A stretch of DNA of 46,208 nucleotides from Bacillota bacterium (GTDB taxonomy: Bacteria; Bacillota; Sulfobacillia; Sulfobacillales; Sulfobacillaceae): the NCBI GenBank assembly GCA_021797675.1, contig JAJZZH010000093.1, forward strand, positions 1 to 46,208. The letters run 5' to 3'. The notes beneath the pieces were generated by a model. The model made no database searches. It had not been told where the DNA came from and was given only the letters and a program-made list of their open reading frames with translations. A program made the translations under genes and the position numbers. Of this stretch, positions 35,784-44,300 are shown one piece after another; position 1 is the stretch's first letter, and the number at the start of each line of letters is the position of its first letter.

Positions 35784-35809
35784 AGGCTCGTTGCATACAT
35801 TGGGCTATG

Positions 35810-36577
35810 CTAGGCTTCGGCGATAGCTGATTTTTCCTCCGGGCCTAGCGTTTCGGCGACGGCATGATTTTCGCGGTGCTCGGCGTTCAGCACCTCGCCT
35901 TGACGTCCCTCGGCCAGCGCCTCAGCCATCTTGGCCGTCAACAGTCGCACAGCCCGAATAGCATCGTCGTTGCCCGGAATCACGTAATCAATTTCATCGG
36001 GGTCACAGTTCGTATCTACGATGGCCACCACCGGAATCTGCAATTTTCTCGCTTCCATCACCGCGATGTGTTCCTTGCGCGGATCGACCACAAAGACGGC
36101 GGCCGGTAGGCTGCGCATCCCTTCGATGCCCCCCAGATACTTTTCCAGCTTTTCCTTTTGTCGACTAAGCTGGCTGACCTCTTTTTTGGGTAATCGCTCC
36201 CACTGTCCCGACGCTTCCTGTTCTTTGAGCTCAGCCATGCGCCGAACCCGTTTCTTAATGGTCTCAAAATTGGTCAGCATCCCACCCAGCCAACGTTGAT
36301 TTACATAGTAGTCTCCCGAACGCTGAGATTCCTCCGCCACGGCCTCTTGAGCTTGTTTTTTGGTTCCGATAAACAACACCCGTCCTCCGTCGCGTCCTAC
36401 CTGGCGCATGAAGTTGTACGCTTCTTCCACCTTCCGCACCGTCTTTTGCAGGTCAATAATATAGATCCCGTTCCGCTCGGTAAAAATATAGGCCTTCATT
36501 TTGGGATTCCAGCGCCGCGTCTGGTGGCCAAAATGCACCCCAGATTCCAGCAACTGTTTCATCGAAATAACTGCCAC
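35810..36577 (-). CDS. rpsB: 30S ribosomal protein S2
   Basis: A 255-residue small-subunit protein. Signatures are [88 protein letters not shown] and [26 protein letters not shown]. Members of the family often carry a variable acidic tail, as here after about residue 230. GTG 36577 follows GGGAGGTG. The gene starts a transcription unit with a good promoter and a structured leader, followed by tsf. Confidence 0.98.
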   Translation of the reverse strand: MAVISMKQLLESGVHFGHQTRRWNPKMKAYIFTERNGIYIIDLQKTVRKVEEAYNFMRQVGRDGGRVLFIGTKKQAQEAVAEESQRSGDYYVNQRWLGGMLTNFETIKKRVRRMAELKEQEASGQWERLPKKEVSQLSRQKEKLEKYLGGIEGMRSLPAAVFVVDPRKEHIAVMEARKLQIPVVAIVDTNCDPDEIDYVIPGNDDAIRAVRLLTAKMAEALAEGRQGEVLNAEHRENHAVAETLGPEEKSAIAEA

Positions 36578-36601
36578 AAAGCACCTCCCTGGTTTAATCC
36601 T

Positions 36602-36642
36602 CCGCGGCGGACCTCAGGTTGCAACCAGGTGTTGCCGCCGCG
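36602..36642 (-). promoter_or_regulatory. Structured rpsB leader (possible S2 autoregulatory element)
   Basis: Arms CGCGGCGG (36603-36610) and CCGCCGCG (36635-36642) enclose a second potential stem around the palindrome GGTTGCAACC. The structure lies in the 5' leader, between the rpsB promoter and the ribosome binding site. Ribosomal protein S2 is known to control its own operon in many bacteria through a leader element; that this one does so is inferred. Confidence 0.4.
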
Positions 36643-36663
36643 TGCGAATTTTGACGCCTCGTT

Positions 36664-36692
36664 AGTATACCATGCTCGACAAAAGCCCTCAA
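36664..36692 (-). promoter_or_regulatory. Promoter of rpsB-tsf
   Basis: Minus-strand TTGAGG (plus 36687-36692) and TATACT (plus 36664-36669) are exactly 17 bases apart, with a TG two bases before the -10. The bases from 36693 to the end of miaB at 36966 hold no recognisable gene. Confidence 0.65.
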
Positions 36693-36965
36693 GCAACAAG
36701 CCGTAAGCGCGAGCGATCTAACTACCGAACGCCGCTGGGGACCTCGCGTTACTTTCCCAGTTATTGGGCACCGTTTTTGAGACGCGAAGTTCCCTGCGGC
36801 GTTCGCCGGGCCTGTGGCATCATCGGCCACGGTCTGCACCCGAACATCAAAGCGCTGCACCGTTGCGGCCGCGACGGCCGCCTCGCCGTCTCGATGGCGT
36901 CGCCAGAACGCGGCATCGTTAAAGGCCCACGCCGGGAGTCCCCACGCGCCCGGCATCGCTGCGAT

Positions 36966-38354
36966 TCACCACATCGGGATAGATTTGGCTCGTCGGGGCG
37001 GTGCATTTAAAGGTTCCCCGGCAATTCGGCCCGCCACGTAAAACGTCTTGGCGACGGTGATTCTTACCGGCACAAATCGGTCGGTTAAATCCGTCTCCGT
37101 TTCCCGCTCAACCAGCACCACCTTACCCTGCTGGGTGCGCGCTGCCCAGACGTGGGGATCCTTTTTTGATCTGCCTTCAACGAGCACGACCGGGGTGGTG
37201 CCCAAGAGGTGTTGATTAGCTTCCCAACTGATTTGGTATTGCAGAGCCATCAGTCGGTTCAACCGGTCCTTTTTTACCGGATTGGGCACCGGATCCCGAT
37301 CTTCCCAGCGTGCAGCCGGGGTCCCCTCACGCGCTGAATACAAAAAGGTAAACGCCGAATCAAAACGCACCTGTTGCACCAGATCCAGGGTCAGGGCAAA
37401 GTCCTCCTCGGTTTCCCCCGGAAACCCTACGATAATGTCGGTGGTAAACGTCACATCCTCTATCACCGACCGTGCGCGCGCGATCAGATCAAGGTATTGT
37501 TCGCGTGTATACTTGCGGTTCATCCGCCGCAAAATAGGATTAGAGCCGGCTTGCACTGGCAAATGCAGTTGCCGGGACACCTTGTGGCTCTGTCCAATGA
37601 ACTCCAGCAGTTTTTGCGAAAAATCGCGGGGATGCGGAGTCATAAAGTGCAGCCAGCGGATGCCCTCGATGGGTTCGACACGCGTCAGCAGGTCGGCCAA
37701 GTCCACCGGGGGATCGAAATCGTGTCCGTAGGAATTCACGTTTTGCCCCAGAAACGTGATAGCCTCATATCCCTCTCCGGCGAGGGCCTGAACCTCCGCG
37801 AGCACATCATCGAGTCGACGTGACCGTTCGCGCCCGCGGGTAAAGGGCACGATGCAATATGTGCAAAACTTGTCACATCCATAGATAATATTGACTTGGG
37901 CGCGAACGCCTTGCTTGCGTCGCGATGGCACATGCTCGGCCAACGTGTCACCGGCACTCTTCCATACCTCCACCAACATCTCCTCGTGCTGCTCGGCCTC
38001 GTCTAGCAGTCGCCGCAATTGGTGAAGATTGTGCGTACCAAAAACCAAATCAACGTGTGGCGCGTGCCGCTTCAGCCACGCAATCGTCTTCGGTTCCTGG
38101 GCCATGCAGCCCGCGACCGCCAGCGTCATGTGAGGGTGTTGTGCCTTGAGCTGCTTTAATCGGCCGATGTGGCCCAGCGCATGATCCTCCGCGCTACCGC
38201 GGACCGCGCAGGTGTTGATGATAATCAAGTCTGCTTCGTCCTCCGCCGCGGTCGGAGCATACCCCATGGTCTCCAACTGCCCCGCCATGATTTCGGAGTC
38301 GCGCTCGTTCATCTGGCAGCCCAACGTATGAATCAAATATCGCGGTGATCCCAC
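36966..38354 (-). CDS. miaB: tRNA-2-methylthio-N6-dimethylallyladenosine synthase
   Basis: Radical-SAM methylthiotransferase acting on i6A37 of tRNAs that read UNN codons. The N-terminal UPF0004 domain holds cluster cysteines in HTLGCQMNERDSE, IINTCAVRGSAED and VAGCMAQEP. The radical-SAM triad is CDKFCTYC, and TFLGQNVNSYG and DIIVGFPGETEEDF are conserved. A TRAM domain at about 400-440 ends the protein. GTG 38354, with AAGGAGG five bases upstream, gives 462 residues; a longer frame to 38459 overlaps the upstream lipoprotein gene and has no RBS. It is the last gene of a four-gene unit. Confidence 0.95.
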   Translation of the reverse strand: MGSPRYLIHTLGCQMNERDSEIMAGQLETMGYAPTAAEDEADLIIINTCAVRGSAEDHALGHIGRLKQLKAQHPHMTLAVAGCMAQEPKTIAWLKRHAPHVDLVFGTHNLHQLRRLLDEAEQHEEMLVEVWKSAGDTLAEHVPSRRKQGVRAQVNIIYGCDKFCTYCIVPFTRGRERSRRLDDVLAEVQALAGEGYEAITFLGQNVNSYGHDFDPPVDLADLLTRVEPIEGIRWLHFMTPHPRDFSQKLLEFIGQSHKVSRQLHLPVQAGSNPILRRMNRKYTREQYLDLIARARSVIEDVTFTTDIIVGFPGETEEDFALTLDLVQQVRFDSAFTFLYSAREGTPAARWEDRDPVPNPVKKDRLNRLMALQYQISWEANQHLLGTTPVVLVEGRSKKDPHVWAARTQQGKVVLVERETETDLTDRFVPVRITVAKTFYVAGRIAGEPLNAPPRRAKSIPMW

Positions 38355-38436
38355 GTTCTCCTCCTTGTCCTCGCGGTGCCAAGCGTCCCGGATATGAGGT
38401 TCAACCGCCGTCAACTCAGAGTCCTCCCGAGATGAT

Positions 38437-39273
38437 CTACGGCGCGGGAGGGTCGGCATGGCGATATCGCGTCACCGGTTGGTGCGCCCATACTGACCGC
38501 CAACCAGGCAACTTCTCCAACAAGAACCAGGCCTGGGAACTGGCCGGGTCGCGGTTCAAGGCTGACCGAAGCTGATTTCCAGCCGCGACCAGCTTGCCTC
38601 TTCGATAGGCCATCACCGCCAAATCGTAATGCGGTTTCCACCAGGACGGGTCGGCTACCATCGCCTGACGGTAAAAGCGGGCCGCAAGCGCCCAATTGCC
38701 TTCAGCTTGCTGTAGCTCTCCCGAAATCTCCCACGTCAGGGCCTGCGGTCCTCCGGCAGTCATCGCCCGCTCCAGGCAGCTTTGAGCCAATGTATATTTA
38801 TGCGTACCCACGTCGAAAGCGGCCAACCCATCGAGCGCCATCCAGTCCGCAGGATTAATCGTCAATGCCCGCCGGTAGGCAGTCAGGGCCATCCTGTCAT
38901 CGCCAACATGGGCTGCCAATTTTCCCAGATTGGTCTGATATTGCGCGTTAAGCGGCGCGATCCGGGCCGCCTGACCAGCCACCTTGAGAGCGGCCGCAGG
39001 CTGCCCCTCGGCCAGAAACAGATTGGCCAGGCGGGCGTACGCTGGCGCCCACCGCGGATCATGCGCAATCGCCATTTCCTCCGATGCAATGGCCCGTCGG
39101 AGGTTGGCCTGCAGGGTGAGATAGCGCTGTTCGACCGCCTGTTGATATTCGCGTGCCGTCGAATTACCGCCGAGCCGCGGGGGGAGCAGGTATTGCCCAC
39201 CGCCACACCCGGTTAACAGCACGATGCACCCCGTCACCAATGCGACGTACTGACGTCTGCGCTTCAAGCCCAT
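38437..39273 (-). CDS. TPR-repeat lipoprotein
   Basis: A 278-residue probable lipoprotein. It has a basic N-terminus (KRRR), a hydrophobic stretch and a lipobox LLTGC with the lipidated cysteine at about residue 23. About four to five tetratricopeptide units follow (for example AYRRALTINPADWMALDGLA and AARFYRQAMVADPSWWKPHY). TPR modules mediate protein-protein contacts. The partner is unknown; an assembly or scaffolding role on the outer face of the membrane is possible. It overlaps the Nudix gene by 10 bases and is followed by miaB. Confidence 0.8.
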   Translation of the reverse strand: MGLKRRRQYVALVTGCIVLLTGCGGGQYLLPPRLGGNSTAREYQQAVEQRYLTLQANLRRAIASEEMAIAHDPRWAPAYARLANLFLAEGQPAAALKVAGQAARIAPLNAQYQTNLGKLAAHVGDDRMALTAYRRALTINPADWMALDGLAAFDVGTHKYTLAQSCLERAMTAGGPQALTWEISGELQQAEGNWALAARFYRQAMVADPSWWKPHYDLAVMAYRRGKLVAAGNQLRSALNRDPASSQAWFLLEKLPGWRSVWAHQPVTRYRHADPPAP

Positions 39274-39680
39274 CGCAACCAGTCACGCACGCGGGAATCC
39301 ACCAGCAACTCCTCCATCCCCGCCGCCAACGGGAGGCTCTGCCAGGTGTCGGGACCCGCCCAACAAAGCGCCAAGGCATCGGAACCCGCGCTAGGAGGGG
39401 GACTGGCAGGGTGAATCCGACACCCAAAATCTAATACGATTAGCCGTTCCTTCGTTCGGTGACCTGCCAATTCGGCAACCAACAACAACGGTCCCGGTTC
39501 CACCAGCAAAGCGGTCTCCTCTTTCATTTCCCGGATGAGGGCGGCGGTAAAGGCCTCCCCGGGATTGACGCGGCCCCCTGGCACCGCCCAGCGTCGGGCC
39601 TGGGGAGCATGCCGCCGCTGAATCAAGAGAATTTGGCCGCTCGCATTGGCGATCACCGCACCGACGCCAAGATTACGCAT
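39264..39680 (-). CDS. Nudix hydrolase
   Basis: A 138-residue protein with a Nudix box GGRVNPGEAFTAALIREMKEET that fits G-x5-E-x7-REUxEExGU closely, so it should hydrolyse a nucleoside diphosphate linked to another moiety with Mg. The preceding strand IQRRHAPQARRWAVPGG is typical of MutT-like sanitising enzymes. Substrate cannot be told. It overlaps its upstream (YpmA-like) and downstream (TPR lipoprotein) neighbours, indicating one operon. Confidence 0.92.
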   Translation of the reverse strand: MRNLGVGAVIANASGQILLIQRRHAPQARRWAVPGGRVNPGEAFTAALIREMKEETALLVEPGPLLLVAELAGHRTKERLIVLDFGCRIHPASPPPSAGSDALALCWAGPDTWQSLPLAAGMEELLVDSRVRDWLRWA

Positions 39681-39870
39681 CGGTACGCTTTCCGTCGTAC
39701 ACGGTCAACTCAAAATCTTCACCAAACTGCCGCAAACCAAAAACGAGCCCCTCATCTTTCAACACTTGGTTGAGAAACGTCACCACCTGGTAGGGAGTAA
39801 ACCCACTGAAGCGCCGCTGCCCCAACGCGACCAGATGACCGTGATCCGCCGCCAGCCGTAAATCTTTCAT
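39673..39870 (-). CDS. Small YpmA-like (DUF4264) protein
   Basis: A 65-residue protein. Its core, YQVVTFLNQVLKDEGLVFGL followed by EDFELTVYD, resembles Bacillus YpmA (DUF4264), whose pattern is a helix with LNxxLKDxxLMFGL and then a short strand. No function is known for that family. ATG 39870 is preferred to an ATG six codons earlier because GGTGGGGAC lies directly upstream. It is the first gene of the Nudix-TPR-miaB unit, behind a TATAAT. Confidence 0.6.
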   Translation of the reverse strand: MKDLRLAADHGHLVALGQRRFSGFTPYQVVTFLNQVLKDEGLVFGLRQFGEDFELTVYDGKRTDA

Positions 39871-39910
39871 GTCCCCACCGTTCCTCAATCATATCGTCGT
39901 CTCTGCCCCG

Positions 39911-39916
39911 ATTATA
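39911..39916 (-). promoter_or_regulatory. -10 box before the YpmA-like gene
   Basis: A perfect minus-strand TATAAT (plus ATTATA) preceded by TG, about 40 bases before the YpmA-like ATG. No clear -35 hexamer is seen, so it may be an extended -10 type promoter. Confidence 0.4.
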
Positions 39917-40043
39917 CACCACGCCCGGTTCCTCACCACTACCTACTCCGTCTGCCAATATGCTGCCGAACTGACAACCAATCCTAACATGGTTCGGCAC
40001 CCCATTCGGCCACAATAGCGAAGAGCGAAAGGAGGTGAACCCA

Positions 40044-40277
40044 TTGAACAAACGACAACGATTGTTGCGACCGTCGCTCCGCGATCAGTTCAAATACGAA
40101 GTTGCCGAGCACCTGGGGCTGGCCGATGACATTGCATTGAAGGGCTGGGCCGATATGCCGAGCCGGCAATTGGGTCGCATTGGCGGCACCATCGGCGGCA
40201 ACATGGTGAAGGTTATGATCCGCCAGGCCGAGGCCAATTTGGATGCCGAGCCAACATCCGAAGGATCGGACGTCTAG
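40044..40277 (+). CDS. Alpha/beta-type small acid-soluble spore protein
   Basis: A 77-residue DNA-protecting spore protein. It has the two conserved family blocks: LRDQFKYEVAEHLGL, which contains a likely GPR germination-protease site at KYEVAEH, and RQLGRIGGTIGGNMVKVMIRQAE. The GG-x5-GG-x-MV arrangement is close to the usual GGxITKRLVxMAE. The spacer between the blocks reads DDIALKGWADMPS and is slightly unusual. TTG 40044 is chosen because GGAGG (40031-40035) is eight bases away; the in-frame GTG at 40035 overlaps that box. It would be made in the forespore, but no clear sigma-G box was found. It is convergent with the LysM gene, overlapping its stop by four bases. Confidence 0.88.
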   Translation: MNKRQRLLRPSLRDQFKYEVAEHLGLADDIALKGWADMPSRQLGRIGGTIGGNMVKVMIRQAEANLDAEPTSEGSDV

Positions 40278-41548
40278 GGTGCGGTCCAAATTTGGGTCAA
40301 AGTCTCCAAAATGATTCGGTGGCGGCGGATATCCCCGAATAGCTTAGGCCAAGTTCCAGATCCGCCCGGGGAAGACACCGCGACCAACTGGTTCGGGTGG
40401 GCCAACAACTGGCGGATGACGATGGCAGACCATCGTCGCCCGCCAGCCGCGGACACCTTGGCGCGCGGGGTTATCCATGGGATCCCTTGATTCTGAACCA
40501 CGCTGACCACGCGGGCGGCGGCGGTCGGCAGGACCACCACGGCGGGCTGCCCCACACCGGTGATGCGCCGCACGACCGCCTCGCTCCATCCTAGTTCCTG
40601 ACTCACGGCCGCCAAAGGGAGCCCGGCCAACGCGGTGGTGCTGTACCCATCCACCGCCAGCGAATGACCGCGAGCCACCCATTCCGCCACCAACTGCTGA
40701 TGAAGCAGTGCCCATTGCGCCTCGACGGCCACCGAAATTGGTTCAGTTGCCGGATCAACGCGAAGTACCGTCCTCAGACAGCGTGCGCTGGGATTCATCA
40801 GGACCAGACCAGCCAGCGGATTGAGGTCCGCAAACACCCCAGTGACCGGCGTGGTGGGAGCCGGAACGGGCGTTCGCCGACCCGACGAAGGCTTGGGGAT
40901 CGGCACCGGTTCGGGGATAACCGGCTTGGGCGGCTGCGGTGCCGAAGGCATCACCGGCAGTGACCAGCGCACCCGCTGACCGACCCATAACATGGACCCG
41001 TGCTGGGGATTGTCCCGCGCCACCGTTGCCGGCGACTGGCCGGTAGCCACGGCGATTTCGGTCACGGTGTCACCTGGCTCAGCCCGATAGGCCCAATGAT
41101 GCACGAACGCTTGCCGTATTCCCCAAAGGTGAATCAGCGATAGAACCACCGTGGCGCTCAGCGTGTCAGCCGGGTGCAGTCCCAACGCCTCTTCCAATCG
41201 TGACTGGCCGCGGGCTGCCGACATGGTCGGGAACAGATTATGCAGCCAGACGTCGGCCAGAGAAACCATCCGAGGCGAGGGGACTCTCCCACGGTCAAAG
41301 GCAACGAGACTGTCGAGCCCGTGCCATACTCGATAGGGACTTTCGGTGAGGCTTGCCCATTCAGCGACCGCCAATCGATAGCCCGCCGGAGAGGAAGGTG
41401 AGCAGAGCCCGCCATCTAGAGCAAGCGCCGAGAATTCCAACCGTTGTTCCGGGTTCATCTCGATAGGCCCGCGAGATAGCCTGGATAGACTACCATGCCG
41501 CAATCCAGCACTCAATATACCCAGTATGAGCAGATTCACCGAACTCAT
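40274..41548 (-). CDS. LysM-domain protein with a possible degenerate deacetylase-like domain
   Basis: About 424 residues. After a hydrophobic N-terminus (NLLILGILSAGL) and an unrecognised domain comes a LysM module (YRAEPGDTVTEIAVATGQSP to VGQRVRW), which binds peptidoglycan or chitin-type sugars. A proline-rich linker (PKPVIPEPVPIPKP) follows, then a C-terminal domain. In layout, that last domain recalls NodB-type polysaccharide deacetylases but lacks their metal-binding Asp/His motifs, so it would be inactive; this is tentative. ATG 41548 follows GGGGGG; an alternative GTG at 41587 overlaps the upstream stop as GTGA. It is paired with a PBP-like gene and is probably a spore- or wall-related structural protein. 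Confidence 0.72.
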   Translation of the reverse strand: MSSVNLLILGILSAGLRHGSLSRLSRGPIEMNPEQRLEFSALALDGGLCSPSSPAGYRLAVAEWASLTESPYRVWHGLDSLVAFDRGRVPSPRMVSLADVWLHNLFPTMSAARGQSRLEEALGLHPADTLSATVVLSLIHLWGIRQAFVHHWAYRAEPGDTVTEIAVATGQSPATVARDNPQHGSMLWVGQRVRWSLPVMPSAPQPPKPVIPEPVPIPKPSSGRRTPVPAPTTPVTGVFADLNPLAGLVLMNPSARCLRTVLRVDPATEPISVAVEAQWALLHQQLVAEWVARGHSLAVDGYSTTALAGLPLAAVSQELGWSEAVVRRITGVGQPAVVVLPTAAARVVSVVQNQGIPWITPRAKVSAAGGRRWSAIVIRQLLAHPNQLVAVSSPGGSGTWPKLFGDIRRHRIILETLTQIWTAP

Positions 41549-41583
41549 CCCGATGCCCCCCAAATCAATTGAATTGCCCTGGG

Positions 41584-42633
41584 TCACCTGGCCCGTTGGC
41601 TCAGCGACCCGAGGTTATCCTGAATCGCAGCATACACCGCGGCCAATCGCGCCACCGGTACGGCAGAGGTTACCGCCAACCAAGATGACGCTCCTGAGTT
41701 CCAGCCCACGGCCTCCGATTGCCCAATCGGGTGCCATACAGCCACCATTCCGCCGCCGAGTGCAAGCCTTGGTAGTTGGCGAGCCACCTCGGAAAATGCC
41801 TCGGCACTCCCTGTTGACGGGGTCGGATTCCTGGCCACTCGGACCCCGCCCATCAGAACTACGGTTGGTGGCACTGCCCGACCGTGGTTAATAAAGGGAA
41901 GGTATGCTTCAGCAACGGACGCCAAGGAGGCGTGAACCGAGTAATCCGATCCGTCGAAGATGGCCAGGGGGGTACCGGTCGGCACGGCCTCGGTCGGTAA
42001 GGCGGCCTGGCCAAGGCCGAGTCTCATCCAAGCCGCTCGCATCCCGTCCCTTCCCCAGGCGTCTGCCAATCTGGGCAATTGAACCGAGGTGAGTCGCGAA
42101 AATCGGCTGGGGTCACGCAACGCCTCGGCCAGCATCGGCGGCAAGAGCAACGCGTTGGCAGGAACTGTTTGGCGCCAGGCCTGGCCTCGACTAACGAGTG
42201 CCATCACCTCCCCTTGCGGGTCCACCACGATGACTTCGCCCCCCGGTGGCAACACGCGCCCCAACCGAAGAGTCAAGGTGCGATGGATGGTGGTGGCCAC
42301 CGTCTTCGGTCGTCCCGACCTCCTGGCGGCACCTCGACCCAGCCGCGCTCCAATTACGTCCAACGCAGGCACCACCAACGCATTTTGGGGAATGATGCGA
42401 AGCACCCGGCGAGTCGATGGCCACTGCCGCACCCCGGATGCCGCTCCGGCCAGGAAAACCACTTCGGACTGCACCTTGGTCAAATGGCGACCCCGGGCAC
42501 CGGTGACGGTCCACCGCCAGGCCGGTGACGCCGGACCGGCCCTCCGGCTGGCTGCTCCCAGCCCATAGACCGCCATGGCTCCAAGCATTGCCAGCAGCAC
42601 TCCGCTCGTCGCGGCTAGCCCTCGCCGTATCAT
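41584..42633 (-). CDS. Penicillin-binding-protein-like protein, apparently lacking the active serine
   Basis: A 349-residue protein with an N-terminal membrane anchor (SGVLLAMLGAMAVYGLGAA). Its fold hints at a transpeptidase domain. TTIHRTLTLRLGRVLPPGGEVIVVDPQGEVMALVS matches the opening of PBP2-type domains. VHASLASVAEAYLPFINHGRAVPP matches the late TPLQLAxAYaxiANgG block. The expected SxxK motif is absent: where PGSTFK should be, the protein reads PANALL. No clear SxN or KTG box is visible either. It is therefore probably catalytically dead and structural. ATG 42633 has GGAGG six bases upstream. It is immediately upstream of, and likely coupled to, the LysM gene. Confidence 0.68.
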   Translation of the reverse strand: MIRRGLAATSGVLLAMLGAMAVYGLGAASRRAGPASPAWRWTVTGARGRHLTKVQSEVVFLAGAASGVRQWPSTRRVLRIIPQNALVVPALDVIGARLGRGAARRSGRPKTVATTIHRTLTLRLGRVLPPGGEVIVVDPQGEVMALVSRGQAWRQTVPANALLLPPMLAEALRDPSRFSRLTSVQLPRLADAWGRDGMRAAWMRLGLGQAALPTEAVPTGTPLAIFDGSDYSVHASLASVAEAYLPFINHGRAVPPTVVLMGGVRVARNPTPSTGSAEAFSEVARQLPRLALGGGMVAVWHPIGQSEAVGWNSGASSWLAVTSAVPVARLAAVYAAIQDNLGSLSQRAR

Positions 42634-42725
42634 GGACAACCTCCGTAGGGTGCATTGGCCACCGGTCGTCTTCCTCCGGTCAATGATATTGGGTCGAATA
42701 TTCTTGGTTACCGAAAGGATTCCCA

Positions 42726-42929
42726 TTATTTAACTGTTTCATACGGAATCAGGCGGACACCGCACAGCTCGGAAAGGGTTTGGCGCGCGCTGGGGAAGTG
42801 GCCGCTGAATGCGACCGCGCGGACGAGTTTACAATCTGCCAGGTACAAGGTCGTGGGCTCGATCTGACAATGGCCCCAGCTTATCCGAATCGGAAACCTG
42901 ACGGGCAGTGAAGCATGCCGGCAAAGCAC
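42726..42929 (-). CDS. Small unrecognised ORF
   Basis: A 67-codon frame whose second half (AVAFSGHFPSARQTLSELCG) looks protein-like, but it has no convincing ribosome binding site and no known relatives that I recall. It may be the tail of a deleted gene. It lies between the PBP-like gene and the mobile-element debris. Confidence 0.22.
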   Translation of the reverse strand: MLCRHASLPVRFPIRISWGHCQIEPTTLYLADCKLVRAVAFSGHFPSARQTLSELCGVRLIPYETVK

Positions 42930-43303
42930 AAGTCAGCCAGCCATCCGCCTGCGACTGCGGGTCCAGAGGACAAGCGGGATACAAGGATGAAGGCGGTGCT
43001 GCCTGAACCAGAGAGTCAACGGGATTTTGTGGTCGGCTGCGGCGGAAGATGGTTATCCACGTCCCGAAACCGGCACGCTAAGCGACGCCCGGCAATGAAT
43101 CGAGATTCTGAAAAGCTGGCACGGCGACGGAGCTCGCGTAGTAGTCCGCGCCGGGGAAAGCTCCTCACATGGCGAAGGAGAGCAGTTTACTCCCGAATAT
43201 CCTCAAAGAAAGATGCATGAGGCATCAGAAGAAGTCCCAAATGGGTATTGGAACCGCTTGCCATCTTGGGTAAATGCATGAGGCGAACTGATGAGTAAAT
43301 GGC
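42930..43303. other. Region upstream of the intron remnant
   Basis: A 101-codon plus-strand frame (42915-43220) is rich in Arg and Ser and has no recognised reverse-transcriptase motif. The last 100 bases resemble the sequence that precedes domain V in bacterial group II introns. The intron-encoded protein is missing or unrecognisable. Confidence 0.3.
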
Positions 43304-43337
43304 GAGTCGTATACATCGAGAGGTGTAGGTACGGTTC
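43304..43337 (+). ncRNA. Group II intron domain V (orphan 3' end)
   Basis: A 34-base element with the layout of group II intron domain V. GAGTCGTA pairs with TACGGTTC, then comes a small bulge, a second helix ACATC/GGTGT, and a GAGA tetraloop of the GNRA class. The usual sequence is GAGCCGTAT...ACGTACGGTTC; here one C is T, giving a wobble in the catalytic helix. No complete intron or reverse transcriptase is visible, so it is a remnant. Confidence 0.65.
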
Positions 43338-43584
43338 GGCGGCGAGCACGCGGAAACGGGCTCCTGCAAGGCCGGATGCTTCGCCCACCCCATGCGGGTA
43401 GAGGCTGGTTCTGCCTGCACGACAGTCCGCAGCGGTTTGTCGTCGACGGCTGTATCGGAACGATGGTTACCAACGTCGCACCGAGGCGCGGCGGCGCTGA
43501 GATGTCCGAGCTGCGACCGCCACGAAATCGCGCGCCCGGGCTCCTTGAATCCGGAGCACGGTATGGGTTGTCCAAAATGGGCGG

Positions 43585-43938
43585 TCATCCGTCGCAGGCG
43601 TCGTGGCTTGCCGGCAAATCCAGTCCCAATGATCCCTGGAATTTTGGGCCTCGAGCAGATTGGGCGACAGCCCCCACCGGTCGGCAACGACGGTCTTTGG
43701 GAGCCAAACGCCACCGCCAACGCTGGTCTGGAGCGCAGAGTGCAGGACCCCCCAGAGTCATATCCGTACCCGGGCTGAGGCCTAGGTGTCGTTTGGGGAC
43801 CCGCTCGTCGACCGCGGCGATGAGCCCCAAAGATTCGATCCCGCGCAATACGGCGGCGACCCAGACAAAGGCCTCAATCCGCACGCGGCGAGGAGCTTTG
43901 CCGACTCGGCAGCGTTCCGTATCTGCTCGGCGTTCCAT
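43585..43938 (-). mobile_element. IS1634-like (DUF4277) transposase remnant
   Basis: On the minus strand the frame contains VAAVLRGIESLGLIAAVDERVP and a following HLGLSPG. This matches the N-terminal DUF4277 pattern (helix with GLxExIDExVP, then KLSPG) of IS1634-type transposases. After about 60 residues the resemblance fades. No catalytic part was found, so it is a fragment. Confidence 0.4.
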
Positions 43939-43984
43939 GACAGATAACTGGGGTCAACTCGCCGGCGCACGTCGGCAGCCAGTT

Positions 43985-44300
43985 TGCGTTCTCGATCGCC
44001 GTCGGGTCCGCCAACGTGTGCCAAGTGCCCGGTTACGGGGATTCGCCGGCCGGACGGGGTAGAGGCTCGGTCGTCAGGATTTCGTACCTGGATCCGGGGA
44101 GCGAAGCCCGAACCGGCTCCGTGCCAAGAAGTGTGGACCGAACTGCGCTCAGCCAACTCGAAGAGCTGGCTGAGCGCGTCAAGCGCTTGGACCGCGCCAT
44201 CAAAGCGCATGCGCGGCTGCTCATCGCCTTGCAAGCCTTGCGCAGGGGTCGACTGGCTCACCGCGACCCCGACGGTCACCGGGGAAACTTGTGCTACGCC
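43985..44300 (+). mobile_element. IS110-like transposase remnant
   Basis: Plus-strand frames joined by shifts give RRRVRQRVPSARLR, then LSQLEELAERVKRLDRAIKAHARL, then ALQALR with GVDWLTAT in the neighbouring frame. This order fits the middle of IS110/IS1111 recombinases: the linker helix, the ELxxRIxxLDxxI coiled region and the GVGxLTA hinge. At least two frameshifts are present. It runs into the end of the glycosidase gene. Confidence 0.45.

Noticed and set aside
36594-36956. 120-codon minus-strand ORF upstream of rpsB
   Set aside because: Its second half overlaps the rpsB promoter and leader, it has no RBS and I recognise no domain.
40465-42568. Long plus-strand frames opposite the LysM and PBP-like genes
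   Set aside because: They are shadow frames of GC-rich coding sequence without start signals or motifs.
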